Positions 44,734 through 52,972 of a stretch of DNA of 64,000 nucleotides are shown one piece after another. Position 1 is the stretch's first letter. Every line of letters begins with the position of its first letter. Position numbers and translations under genes: made by a program. Under the pieces are notes generated by a model. The model ran no database searches, was not told where the DNA came from, and was given only the letters and a program-made list of their open reading frames with translations. This stretch comes from Variovorax brevis (lineage in GTDB: Bacteria; Pseudomonadota; Gammaproteobacteria; Burkholderiales; Burkholderiaceae_C), in the NCBI RefSeq assembly GCF_030317105.1, contig NZ_JASZYG010000004.1:682001-746000 (forward strand), read 5' to 3'.

Positions 44734-47199
44734 ATGTCGAGAAGTGCATTCAGGAAATTCGCATGCGCATCGCTGTGCGTGCTCATGGCACCCACGCTCC
44801 TTGCACCTGCGATGGCGCAGGTCGTCACCGGTGACCTTGGTGCGCCCAGCGCAACGACAACCGTCGAAGGCCGACAGCTCCCTGCGCCTCCACCACCATT
44901 TGGCGGCGTCATCAAGCCCAACGCGACCGACTCGAAGACCTGGTGGCCGCCGCGCGTCGTGCCGCCCAAGGGCGCGCCCAATGTGCTGCTCATCATGACG
45001 GACGACCAGGGCTATGGCGTGAGTGGCACCTTCGGGGGCATCGTGCCGACACCCGCGATGGATCGCATTGCCGCGGCAGGACTGCGCTACACGCAATTCA
45101 ATTCGACCGCACTGTGTTCGCCAACACGCGCCGCGCTGATCACCGGCCGCAACCATCATTCGGGCGGCTTCGGCGTGATCACCGAACTCTCGACGGGCTA
45201 CCCCGGCTATGACTCGATCATCGGCGCGGACAACGCAACCATTGGCCGCGTGCTCAAGGACAACGGCTATGCCACCTCGTGGTTCGGCAAGAACCACAAC
45301 ACGCCCAGCTTCCAGTACAGCGTTGCAGGTCCCTTCGACCAATGGCCGTCGGGCATGGGCTTCGACTACTTCTACGGGTTCATGGGCGGCGAGACCGACC
45401 AGTACACCCCCTACCTCTTCCAGAACAACCGGCAGATCACACCCTGGGTCGGCAAGCCGGGCTACAACCTGACCACCGACATGGCTGACGAGGCGATCAG
45501 CTACATGAAGCAGCTGGACGCCGCGGCGCCGGACCAGCCGTTCTTCCTGTACTACGTGCCGGGCGGCACCCACTCGCCGCATCAGCCCACGCCCGAATGG
45601 ATCGCCAAGTTCAAGGGCAAGTTCGACATGGGTTGGAACAACCTGCGCGACATCATCTTTGCGAACCAGAAGCGTCTGGGTGTGATTCCTGCGGATGCGA
45701 AGCTGACCGAATGGCCCGACAGCCTTCCCAAGTGGGAGACGCTTTCAGCGGACCAGAAGAAGCTCTACGCGCGACAGGCCGAAGTGTTCGCGGCCTACGC
45801 CGCCTACACCGACCATGAAATCGGCCGCGTCATCCAGCAGGTGGAAGACTCGGGCAAGCTCGACAACACGCTCATCATCTACATCAGCGGCGACAACGGC
45901 ACCAGCCCCGAAGGCACCCTGAGCGGCACACCCAACCAGTACACCTCATACAACGGCGTGCTCGACTTCCCGATTGTGGAGCAACTCAAGTTCTACGAGG
46001 CATGGGGTTCGGCAGCGACGTATCCGCACATGGCGGTCGCGTGGTCGTGGGCCTTCGACACGCCGTTCAAGTACACCAAGCAGATTTCGTCGCACTTCGG
46101 TGGCACGCGGCAAGGCATGGCCATCTCGTGGCCTGCCCGCATCAAGGACGTCGGCGCCGTGCGAACCCAGTTCCACCACGTCATCGACATCGTCCCGACC
46201 ATCCTCGAAGTCTCCGGAATCAAGGCGCCGGAAGTGGTCAATGGCATCAAGCAGAAGCCGATCGAAGGCATCAGCATGGCCTACACCTTCGACAAGGCCA
46301 ATGCCAATGTCGCCACGCGACACAGGACCCAGTACTTCGAGATGATTGCCAACCGCGGGATCTATCACGACGGCTGGTATGCCAACACGACACCGCCGCA
46401 CGGACCGTGGATCCTGAACGCCCCGCTGCCCAAGCCGGAAGACTACAAGTGGGAGCTGTACAACCTGGCCGAGGACTATTCGCAAGCCAACGACCTGGCC
46501 GCGAAGATGCCTGAAAAGCTCAAGGAAATGCAGGCCATCTTCGACCAGGAGGCGAAGAAGTACCAGGTGCTTCCGCTGAACAACGACACCTTCGCACGGG
46601 CCACCGCGCCGCGGCCCAGCGCGACGGCGGGCAAGACGGTCTTCACCTACTCCGGCGTGATGCCGGGCATCCCGCTGGCCAATGCACCGAACATCATCGG
46701 CAGGTCGTATTCGATGACCGCCGAGGTCGACGTGCCGCAAGGCGGCGGCAACGGCATGCTCGCGACCGCGGGCGGTCATTGGGGCGGCTGGGGTTTCTAC
46801 ATGCTCAACGGCAAACCGGTGTTCGACTACAACATGCTCATCCTGGCCCAGTACCGCTGGGCAGGCAGCGAAGCGCTCGCGCCGGGCAAGCACACGCTCG
46901 TGTTCGACTACACCTATGACGGGCCGGGCATTGCCAAGGGCGGCACCGGTGTGCTGAAGGTCGACGGCAAGGTTGTCGACACCCAGAAGCAGGCCAACTC
47001 GATCGCCTTTCTCCAGATTGCCGACGAAACCTTCGACGTGGGCATCGACACCCGCTCCGGCGTGAACGACAAGGACTACCAGGTGCCGTTTGCCTTCAAC
47101 GGAAAGATCAACAAGCTGACGGTCAACCTCGGCCCGCCGCAACTGTCCGCAGCAGAAGAAAAGACGGCCAACGAAGCCGTTGCCAGGGCCAAGGACTAG
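44734..47199 (+). CDS. Secreted type I sulfatase (arylsulfatase family)
   Basis: ATG 44734 with AAGGAAGG upstream gives 821 residues. A signal peptide (ASLCVLMAPTLLAPAMAQ) sends it to the periplasm. It carries NVLLIMTDDQGYG, the canonical formylglycine motif CSPTR at C128, TGRNHH, GKNHNTP and SGDNGTSPEG. In GKNHN the usual GKWH tryptophan is replaced. The last 180 residues form a lectin/jelly-roll-like domain, as in the first sulfatase. It should hydrolyse sulfate esters outside the cytoplasm. It follows the two-component genes and copy B of the palindrome. Confidence 0.92.
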   Translation: MSRSAFRKFACASLCVLMAPTLLAPAMAQVVTGDLGAPSATTTVEGRQLPAPPPPFGGVIKPNATDSKTWWPPRVVPPKGAPNVLLIMTDDQGYGVSGTFGGIVPTPAMDRIAAAGLRYTQFNSTALCSPTRAALITGRNHHSGGFGVITELSTGYPGYDSIIGADNATIGRVLKDNGYATSWFGKNHNTPSFQYSVAGPFDQWPSGMGFDYFYGFMGGETDQYTPYLFQNNRQITPWVGKPGYNLTTDMADEAISYMKQLDAAAPDQPFFLYYVPGGTHSPHQPTPEWIAKFKGKFDMGWNNLRDIIFANQKRLGVIPADAKLTEWPDSLPKWETLSADQKKLYARQAEVFAAYAAYTDHEIGRVIQQVEDSGKLDNTLIIYISGDNGTSPEGTLSGTPNQYTSYNGVLDFPIVEQLKFYEAWGSAATYPHMAVAWSWAFDTPFKYTKQISSHFGGTRQGMAISWPARIKDVGAVRTQFHHVIDIVPTILEVSGIKAPEVVNGIKQKPIEGISMAYTFDKANANVATRHRTQYFEMIANRGIYHDGWYANTTPPHGPWILNAPLPKPEDYKWELYNLAEDYSQANDLAAKMPEKLKEMQAIFDQEAKKYQVLPLNNDTFARATAPRPSATAGKTVFTYSGVMPGIPLANAPNIIGRSYSMTAEVDVPQGGGNGMLATAGGHWGGWGFYMLNGKPVFDYNMLILAQYRWAGSEALAPGKHTLVFDYTYDGPGIAKGGTGVLKVDGKVVDTQKQANSIAFLQIADETFDVGIDTRSGVNDKDYQVPFAFNGKINKLTVNLGPPQLSAAEEKTANEAVARAKD

Positions 47200-47250
47200 G
47201 CGCGTGGCCGGCCCTGACGCGGCATATCAAGGCGACATATCAAAGCAAAA

Positions 47251-47277
47251 GAGCCCGGGCTGGTGCAGCCCGGGCTC
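47251..47277. terminator. Bidirectional terminator between sulfatase and barrel genes
   Basis: GAGCCCGGGCT (47251-47261) pairs perfectly with AGCCCGGGCTC (47267-47277) around a 5-base loop. TTT-GCA-TTTTT follows on the plus strand and CAAAGCAAAA precedes it, giving a T-rich run on the minus strand too. It separates two convergent genes. Confidence 0.88.
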
Positions 47278-47304
47278 TTTGCATTTTTCCTTCACGCCGT
47301 CGAC

Positions 47305-48162
47305 TCACCAGCGGAAGGTCGCGCCCAGCATCGGCCCGTTGAAGTTGATGCTGTCGATGGCGTTGCCCGACTTCATGTCGTAGTCGAGATAGCGCCACAT
47401 GCCCGTGAGTTCGCCCCACGAGAACGCGTAGCTGATGCCGGCGGCCGCCTGCCACGTGAGCCTGGACTGGCCAGTGCCCACATCGATGTAGAACGGCAGG
47501 AACCACTTGCCGGAATCCCCCAGCGCATAGCGGCCCTTGGCGCCGACGATGGCGTCCCAAACCGTTTCGCGGATCTCGGCAAAACCTGAGCGGCCGCCGG
47601 GCGAGATGGGACCAAGATCACCCGAGATGTTCCAGCGAAGCGATGGCTTCATCTGGAACATGCGCGCGCCGCCGAGCACATCCACCGTCAGCTTCGGATC
47701 GGCCGCCACGCGGTATTCGCCGGCCAATGTCCAGACGACGCCCTTGAGATCCCAGCTCAGGTCTGCGGAGGTGCTGGCAGGAATCGCGTTGTGACCGATG
47801 GTGAAATCCCGGCTGTTCTGCTTGCTGCCGCCGAGGTCGAGGTAGATGAAGTCGGTAAAGAAGCCCCAGCGGCCATTGTTGGCCTCGAAGCTGCCCATGA
47901 ATGTGAACTTCAGGCTGTCGAGGATCTTGTCGGCATTGACGTCGATGGACGCGCCGCCGGTGCTCGTCGGAAAGCTGCTCGACCCGCCCAGACTCGGCAA
48001 ATAGCCGTACACCGACAGCGCGAAGCGCCAGGCGTTTGGATCGGCTGTGCTGGACTGCGCCGCCGCCATCGCCGGCACGAACGCCGCCGCTGCGAGCAAC
48101 CATTGCGAGGTCCGGACGCGCGAGCGCACCGGATGCTTCATGTCGAAGTTGTTTGCCACCAC
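47305..48162 (-). CDS. Outer-membrane beta-barrel protein
   Basis: GTG 48162 is chosen because AAAGGAG lies 6 bases upstream; it gives 285 residues (ATG 48141 is the alternative). Signal peptide core WLLAAAAFVPAMAAAQ. The mature protein alternates polar and hydrophobic residues in about eight to ten strands (WRFALSVYGYLPSLGG, WGFFTDFIYLDLGGSK, FLPFYIDVGTGQSR) and ends with ATFRW, an outer-membrane C-terminal signature with aromatic end. Copy C of the palindrome is upstream. It may let the sulfatase substrate or product pass. Confidence 0.8.
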   Translation of the reverse strand: MVANNFDMKHPVRSRVRTSQWLLAAAAFVPAMAAAQSSTADPNAWRFALSVYGYLPSLGGSSSFPTSTGGASIDVNADKILDSLKFTFMGSFEANNGRWGFFTDFIYLDLGGSKQNSRDFTIGHNAIPASTSADLSWDLKGVVWTLAGEYRVAADPKLTVDVLGGARMFQMKPSLRWNISGDLGPISPGGRSGFAEIRETVWDAIVGAKGRYALGDSGKWFLPFYIDVGTGQSRLTWQAAAGISYAFSWGELTGMWRYLDYDMKSGNAIDSINFNGPMLGATFRW

Positions 48163-48300
48163 CTGCTGCTCCTTTCGAAACGCCTTCAAGGAATTGGCTC
48201 ACCGTGAAACGGTTGATCGCAAGCCACGCCTCGCCCCCAGGCGGTCGGCTGCTTGCCGCAGCATGGTGCGATGGAGCGCCTCGCCGCGAAATCCGGTTGA

Positions 48301-48328
48301 AGGGCAATCGCCTTGCCCGAAAGGGCAG
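48301..48328 (-). repeat. 28-bp palindromic element, copy C
   Basis: On the minus strand CTGCCCTTTC followed by GGGCAA-N5-TTGCCC. It lies 138 bp upstream of the outer-membrane barrel start and points toward it. Its mirror partner, copy D, begins 13 bp away in the other direction. Confidence 0.8.
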
Positions 48329-48340
48329 ACACGACTTGCA

Positions 48341-48368
48341 CTTCCCTTTCGGGCAACCGATTTGCCCC
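48341..48368 (+). repeat. 28-bp palindromic element, copy D
   Basis: CTTCCCTTTC followed by GGGCAA-N5-TTGCCC on the plus strand, 84 bp before a small frame at 48452 and 154 bp before the receiver-domain gene. Copies C and D form a divergent pair in the 360-bp gap 48163-48522, which otherwise contains only the peptide frame at 48452. Confidence 0.85.
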
Positions 48369-48451
48369 TCACCCCGGTTTCGCTGCGAGCGCGAGCGGGC
48401 AATGATGGGACTCGGCGCTTTCGTGCGTCGCGTCACAAGGAAGGTCAAGCC

Positions 48452-48496
48452 ATGAACGATCGCTCCCGGCATGTTGTGCAGGCCGACAGCACCTGA
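48452..48496 (+). CDS. Possible 14-residue leader peptide
   Basis: ATG 48452 is preceded by AAGGAAGG at good spacing and reads MNDRSRHVVQADST before TGA. The strong ribosome binding site stands here and not before the receiver-domain gene, which starts 26 bp further on. It may be a leader peptide for coupled translation or the start of a lost gene. Confidence 0.35.
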   Translation: MNDRSRHVVQADST

Positions 48497-48522
48497 CGCT
48501 GCAGTCGCCTTCGGCCCTGTCG

Positions 48523-48909
48523 ATGACCCCCTCCCCCAGCGGAACCGTACTCGTGGTGGACGACGACGACAGCATGCGACAAGCCATCGAACGGCTGCTC
48601 AATGCCTCCGGGCTGACGACCAAAGGCTATCCGTCGGCGGAAGCCTTGCTGGCGGACGGCCCGGGTCAGGCGGCCGCCTGCATCGTCAGCGACTTCAAGT
48701 TGCCGGCGATGTCCGGCCTGGACCTGTTGACTGAATTGCGCGCGCGCGGGCACCGCGCGCCCGTCATCGTGGTGACCGCTCACGACGCGCCGAAGCTGCG
48801 CGAAGAGGCCATGCGCCGCGGCGCGTCGGCTTACCTGGCCAAGCCATTTCGCGGAAGCGACCTGCTCGCCGCCATTGCAACGGCCGTGCAATCGCCAACG
48901 GCAGGCTGA
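48523..48909 (+). CDS. Single-domain response regulator (receiver only)
   Basis: A 128-residue receiver domain with no output domain. Acidic pocket VVDDDDS, phosphoacceptor D57 in IVSDFKLPA, threonine in VVTAHDA and lysine in LAKPF are all present. Stand-alone receivers usually work by protein contacts or as phosphate sinks; it could compete with the FixJ-type regulator for the kinase 5 kb upstream. No clear ribosome binding site precedes ATG 48523. Confidence 0.85.
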   Translation: MTPSPSGTVLVVDDDDSMRQAIERLLNASGLTTKGYPSAEALLADGPGQAAACIVSDFKLPAMSGLDLLTELRARGHRAPVIVVTAHDAPKLREEAMRRGASAYLAKPFRGSDLLAAIATAVQSPTAG

Positions 48910-48943
48910 TGCCGGCGGCGCTTTAACCTGGAGGACATTTTTC

Positions 48944-49747
48944 ATGAAGCTCATTCCCCGAAAGGCCAGCCATCGGCTGGGCCACGCACTGCTCGCCGCC
49001 TCGGTACTGCTGGGGGCGCCGGGTGTGTCCATGGCACAAGACAAGCCTGCGCCCATGGCCGCACCCGCCAAGGACTTCAAGGACAACCGGGCGCTCGCCC
49101 TTCTCAAGGGCATGAGCGACACGCTGGCCGGCGCGAAGACGCTCAACTTCAAGGTGCGCGGCATCGTGCCGACGCCCGCACCGACGGGGCAATTCGTCAG
49201 CCTGTACGCGACGTCGAGCGTGACGATGCAGCGGCCGGACAAGCTCTTCGTGGCGTCTCGCGGCGATCTCTTCCCGAGCGACACCTATTACGACGGCAAG
49301 ATGGTCACCGTCGTGGCACGCGACAACAAGTTCTACACGCAGCGCGAGGCAGCGGGCGGCGCCATCGAAGCGCTCATGAAGAGCGTGCAGCCCGCATCCG
49401 ACGCCACTGCGCCCTTCTTCGACCTGCTGGTGACGGACCCCTATGCATTCCTGACGAAGGACTTCACCAGTGCCCTGTGGGTCGGGCAAACGCTCATCGC
49501 CGGCGTCAAGACCGACCACCTCGCATTCACGGCGCCGGGGCTGGACTGGGAGGTCTGGATCGGCATGGCGGACAAGTTGCCGCGCTTGATGGTCGTGTCG
49601 TACCGCTCCGGCGAGCGACAGCCCACGTTCACGGTCGAGCTGTCGGACTGGAAGCTCGGCGCGCCGGTTCCGGCAAAGACATTCGTGGCGAGCATTCCGA
49701 AGGACGCCATCAAGCTCGAGTTCAAGCAGATCGGTGAAGCCAAGTAG
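48944..49747 (+). CDS. DUF2092 periplasmic protein
   Basis: ATG 48944 after GGAGG gives 267 residues. Signal peptide ALLAASVLLGAPGVSMAQ. The mature part matches DUF2092, with a lipoprotein-carrier (LolA-like) style of sheet: LLKGMSDTLAGAKTLNFKVR, MQRPDKLFVASRGD, FYTQREAAGG, VEVSYRSGERQ-like C-terminal strands. It is likely to bind a hydrophobic or lipid ligand. It lies 34 bp from the receiver-domain gene and 19 bp from the next, so is in one operon downstream of copy D. Confidence 0.82.
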   Translation: MKLIPRKASHRLGHALLAASVLLGAPGVSMAQDKPAPMAAPAKDFKDNRALALLKGMSDTLAGAKTLNFKVRGIVPTPAPTGQFVSLYATSSVTMQRPDKLFVASRGDLFPSDTYYDGKMVTVVARDNKFYTQREAAGGAIEALMKSVQPASDATAPFFDLLVTDPYAFLTKDFTSALWVGQTLIAGVKTDHLAFTAPGLDWEVWIGMADKLPRLMVVSYRSGERQPTFTVELSDWKLGAPVPAKTFVASIPKDAIKLEFKQIGEAK

Positions 49748-49766
49748 GCGCGCAAAGGGGCATGCC

Positions 49767-50219
49767 ATGAAACACATCAGGAACCTCACCCTCGGCGTTG
49801 CCATCGCGGCCGCAGGGCTCATTCCCTTGTCGAGTGCCAACGCATGGGTCGCGGCCGCAGGGGGCTATCGCGGCGGTGCCGTCGCAGTCGGCGGCTTCCA
49901 TCCGGCTTACCGGCCCGCCGGCTGCTACGGCTGCGGCGCGGCCGTCGGCGCAGTCGCCGGCATGGCGGTGGGCGCGGCCGTTGCGAGCGCGGCGCGTCCT
50001 GCGACCGTGGTGGTTGCCCAACCGATGCCCGTCGTCGTGGAGCCGCCCCCGTACGCTGTCGTCGGCAACGTACCCCTGGGCAGTCAGGTGGCAGCCCTGC
50101 CTTCGGGCACCCAGAGCATGGTGGTCAACGGCGTCACCTTCTACCAGCACGGGCCGACTTGGTACAAGCCCTATTTCGGATCCAGCGGGGTCTACTACCA
50201 GGTCGTGCCTGCGCCGTAG
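49767..50219 (+). CDS. Glycine-rich secreted protein with C-terminal Tyr motif
   Basis: ATG 49767 gives 150 residues with a signal peptide (VAIAAAGLIPLSSANA). It is followed by a Gly/Ala-rich region (GGYRGGAVAVGGFHPAYRP, then a YGCGAAVGAVAGMAVGAAV glycine-zipper-like stretch) and an ending with VNGVTFYQHGPTWYKP and SGVYYQVV. The end resembles DUF6515-type proteins of the envelope. Function is unknown. It ends the receiver/DUF2092 unit. Confidence 0.7.
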   Translation: MKHIRNLTLGVAIAAAGLIPLSSANAWVAAAGGYRGGAVAVGGFHPAYRPAGCYGCGAAVGAVAGMAVGAAVASAARPATVVVAQPMPVVVEPPPYAVVGNVPLGSQVAALPSGTQSMVVNGVTFYQHGPTWYKPYFGSSGVYYQVVPAP

Positions 50220-50580
50220 CGGCCTCTTGGCATGCACCAGGACCGCACCCAGGACCGGTCGTGGTGACTTGCCGCCGTTCGTTGGCCAAGGAGACTCTGA
50301 CGACCAGGCCAAGCGCTCCGACGGTTGGCCAGTACGCGTCGACCCATTCACGCAGGCGCGCCTCGGCGCCAGGGCCCGGATCACTCGACTTCCCGCATCG
50401 ACAAAAAGGGAGGGCGTTGCGAATGGCCGTAGACCGGTAGCTTGCAGTCATCTGTGGCGATCGAAGACCGCTTCCCGGCACTTGCGGGGAGCGCCAGAAA
50501 TGAGCCGACCGCTCGTCTTCCCTGTCATGCGCTTGCCGTCGCAAGGTCAGGCGAACCGCGCTGCACACGCGTGCTGCCGT
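50220..50580. other. Intergenic stretch, no feature recognised
   Basis: The 361 bp separate two convergent genes. Both strands were read. The only frames are short or have no family resemblance, and no clear terminator with a T-run was found. Confidence 0.5.
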
Positions 50581-52779
50581 TCAGGGCGGGGTCGGAAAGT
50601 TCCGCACCTCTGGCAAGGGCAATGCAATGGGCATCTCGAACAGCGGGCCCGCACCGTCCGGGTCGATGACGGTCGCACCATCCGATGCAAAGAACAGGGC
50701 CATCTGCGTCTGTGCCGCAACGGCAAAGGGCGCGCCCGCCGGGTCGCCGATGTTGGTGAGGAAGGTGTGCGGGTTCAAGTCAACGGGCTCTCCCGTCGCC
50801 GGAAAGGCCAGGTCCTTGCGGAAGTACATGGCGCGGTCCGCCAGGTCACCCGCGCGAAGGATGGCGGTTGTCGTCGGGTTGGGAACCGTGAAGTCACCTT
50901 TCATGAACTGCACGATCACCGGCTTGGCGCCGTGGCCTGGCAATGGTTGCTTGCGAAGGTACGGCGCATAAGCCACCGGATTGCCGGTTTGCTGCACCCA
51001 CGCGCTGTGGTCGAGCACCACCTGGATGGCCGACGCGCCCGGTATGTCGTTCAGCAGCGGCGGCTCGTTGCGCAGCGGAATGGCCTCGAGAAAGTCGATC
51101 CGTTGAGATGGCGGGAAGGGTCTGTTGCCCAACGGCGGGCTGCGGTGCACCAGCATGATTGCACTGAAGATCCTGAACGCGCCAAGGCGCGAGACTTCGC
51201 TGAGCGAGCCGCCAGGCACGTTCGGAACTCCGGCCCTCACGGCCCCCTCCACCGCGAGGAAGATCGTGCCGTAGATCCCGCCCAGGGACTGCCCCGCGTA
51301 GTAGATACGGTTCCTGTCGATGTCGACCGAGCCATCGCCTTCCACGTCGATCCCCTGCTGGATCTGCCGCACCAGTTGCATCAGGTCGATCACCGTTTGG
51401 CGCAGCCCGTCCCGCTCGGCCACGATCGCCACGGGGGCGACCGGGCTCAGGCCTTCTGATTCATCGATCACGCCGTTGCCGTCCACATCGGCGCCGCGAC
51501 CGCCGGAGGGCAGCACAACCCCCAAGCCGCCGGCCTTGGGCACCACGTTGATCGTGCCCAGCGGGCCGCCGCCGTGGCCCACGGCGCTGATGGCGATCGT
51601 GGCGATACCCTTTGAAGCGAACACCGATGCCACGGCCCACGGCCCACCGAACATGCTGTCGCCGAAGCCATGGCCGAAGATCGCGACCGGCCAGCCAGCC
51701 GCCGGACGTGCGCCGCTCGGCAAAAACAGTTCCACCACCAGATCATTGGACGACAGGGCCGCTGGATGGCCCAGCAAGGTGCCGGCCGCAGGAATGATCC
51801 GGTCCGCGTTCTGGTAGTTGGGTGAGCGGAAGGTACCGAAAGCGACGCGGCCGACCGCGCCCGGCACCACCTGCAGCGCTTGCGTTGGCACATCCACCGT
51901 CGCGAAATACGCCGGGATGCTCACCTGCCGGTTCCATTGGATGCTGCCCAGGTCCGCCACCGGAAACGCGGCACGTGTCGTGCCGCCGTTGCCAATCATG
52001 AAGTTGATGGGCGCGGGGTTGGAGCGCCGGATCTGCTCACGAATCTTGACCAGGTCCGCGCTGACGCTCTGGGTGGTGAAAAGGCTCACCGCAACGACGC
52101 GATGGCGACCGGCCCGAACGGCGCGTTCTGCCCCCTGCAGCGTGCCCTGAAAATCCAGCAGGTCGCGGTCATTCGCGCCGCCACGGCCCCACGGCAGGGC
52201 CGGCCGGGAGAAGGGTGCGCCTGCGATGGGATCGCCCGCCGTATCGTGAATGCCATTGGTGATCACCAGCACATAGCGCGAATGTTCCTGCAGCAGTTCA
52301 TCGGACTGGACCACCAGCGTCTTGTTGGCAACGTCCCAGGACACCTGGTTGATACCCACCTTGTCGCCAAACCCGCGGCCGGACAAGGTGTCGCCCAGGC
52401 CCACCAGGTACAGCGTGTCGCTGTTGACCGTGGACAGGTCGATGTCGCCCGTGAACGGCACCGTGATGCGCGGCTGCATGTTGAAGCCATCGAGCGTGTT
52501 GAGCACGTCGATGTCCTGGCAATCGCTCACCAACCCGGTGCAGTCCGGCTTGGGAAGATTGACGCGTTTGAACGTGTTCTGCGTCCAGTCCGGGCGGGTG
52601 AACCGGTCGCTGGGGAAGGGACTCGTCGTGGGACTGGAGAAGTCCATCTTCACGCTGACGCCAGCGGCCCCTGCAAGCATGGGTACCGCCGCCAGCAGGG
52701 CCAGCGCGGTCAGCCGGTGAACATGTCGAACGCCAATGGAAAAGCTGCGTTCCGCCAGGAACGAAATTCGAGCCTGCAT
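50581..52779 (-). CDS. Secreted lipase-like alpha/beta hydrolase with calcium-binding loops
   Basis: ATG 52779 with AGGAG upstream gives 732 residues and a signal peptide (ALALLAAVPMLAGA). The N-terminal half resembles the bacterial virulence-factor lipase (VolA-like) N-terminal domain, with Ig-like strands. The catalytic half has IFGHGFGDS (oxyanion region) and nucleophile AGQSLGG. A perfect EF-hand loop, DVDGNGVIDESE, and a second acidic loop, DVEGDGSVDID, lie before the nucleophile. It is probably a secreted lipase or esterase that binds calcium. The catalytic histidine may be in LNPHTFL near the C-terminus. Confidence 0.82.
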   Translation of the reverse strand: MQARISFLAERSFSIGVRHVHRLTALALLAAVPMLAGAAGVSVKMDFSSPTTSPFPSDRFTRPDWTQNTFKRVNLPKPDCTGLVSDCQDIDVLNTLDGFNMQPRITVPFTGDIDLSTVNSDTLYLVGLGDTLSGRGFGDKVGINQVSWDVANKTLVVQSDELLQEHSRYVLVITNGIHDTAGDPIAGAPFSRPALPWGRGGANDRDLLDFQGTLQGAERAVRAGRHRVVAVSLFTTQSVSADLVKIREQIRRSNPAPINFMIGNGGTTRAAFPVADLGSIQWNRQVSIPAYFATVDVPTQALQVVPGAVGRVAFGTFRSPNYQNADRIIPAAGTLLGHPAALSSNDLVVELFLPSGARPAAGWPVAIFGHGFGDSMFGGPWAVASVFASKGIATIAISAVGHGGGPLGTINVVPKAGGLGVVLPSGGRGADVDGNGVIDESEGLSPVAPVAIVAERDGLRQTVIDLMQLVRQIQQGIDVEGDGSVDIDRNRIYYAGQSLGGIYGTIFLAVEGAVRAGVPNVPGGSLSEVSRLGAFRIFSAIMLVHRSPPLGNRPFPPSQRIDFLEAIPLRNEPPLLNDIPGASAIQVVLDHSAWVQQTGNPVAYAPYLRKQPLPGHGAKPVIVQFMKGDFTVPNPTTTAILRAGDLADRAMYFRKDLAFPATGEPVDLNPHTFLTNIGDPAGAPFAVAAQTQMALFFASDGATVIDPDGAGPLFEMPIALPLPEVRNFPTPP

Positions 52780-52972
52780 GAATTGACTCCTGCCGAACTG
52801 TGGTGGGGGAGTACTACAGGGAGAAGGCACCGGACACGCGTCGGCTGCGAGGGAGCGCCGAGGGCTTTATATCGTCTTCCAGCAAGCAGGGACAGCGACG
52901 GCAACCCCCCTGACGGCGACACAACCATTGCGTGATGATCCCGGTTCGACCACCTTCATCGTACGGCCCGTC

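Noticed and set aside
50134..50568. 144-residue minus-strand open frame in the 50.2-50.6 kb gap
   Set aside because: Overlaps the end of the glycine-rich gene, shows no recognisable domain or good ribosome binding site, and is rich in Arg and Cys as expected of a chance frame.
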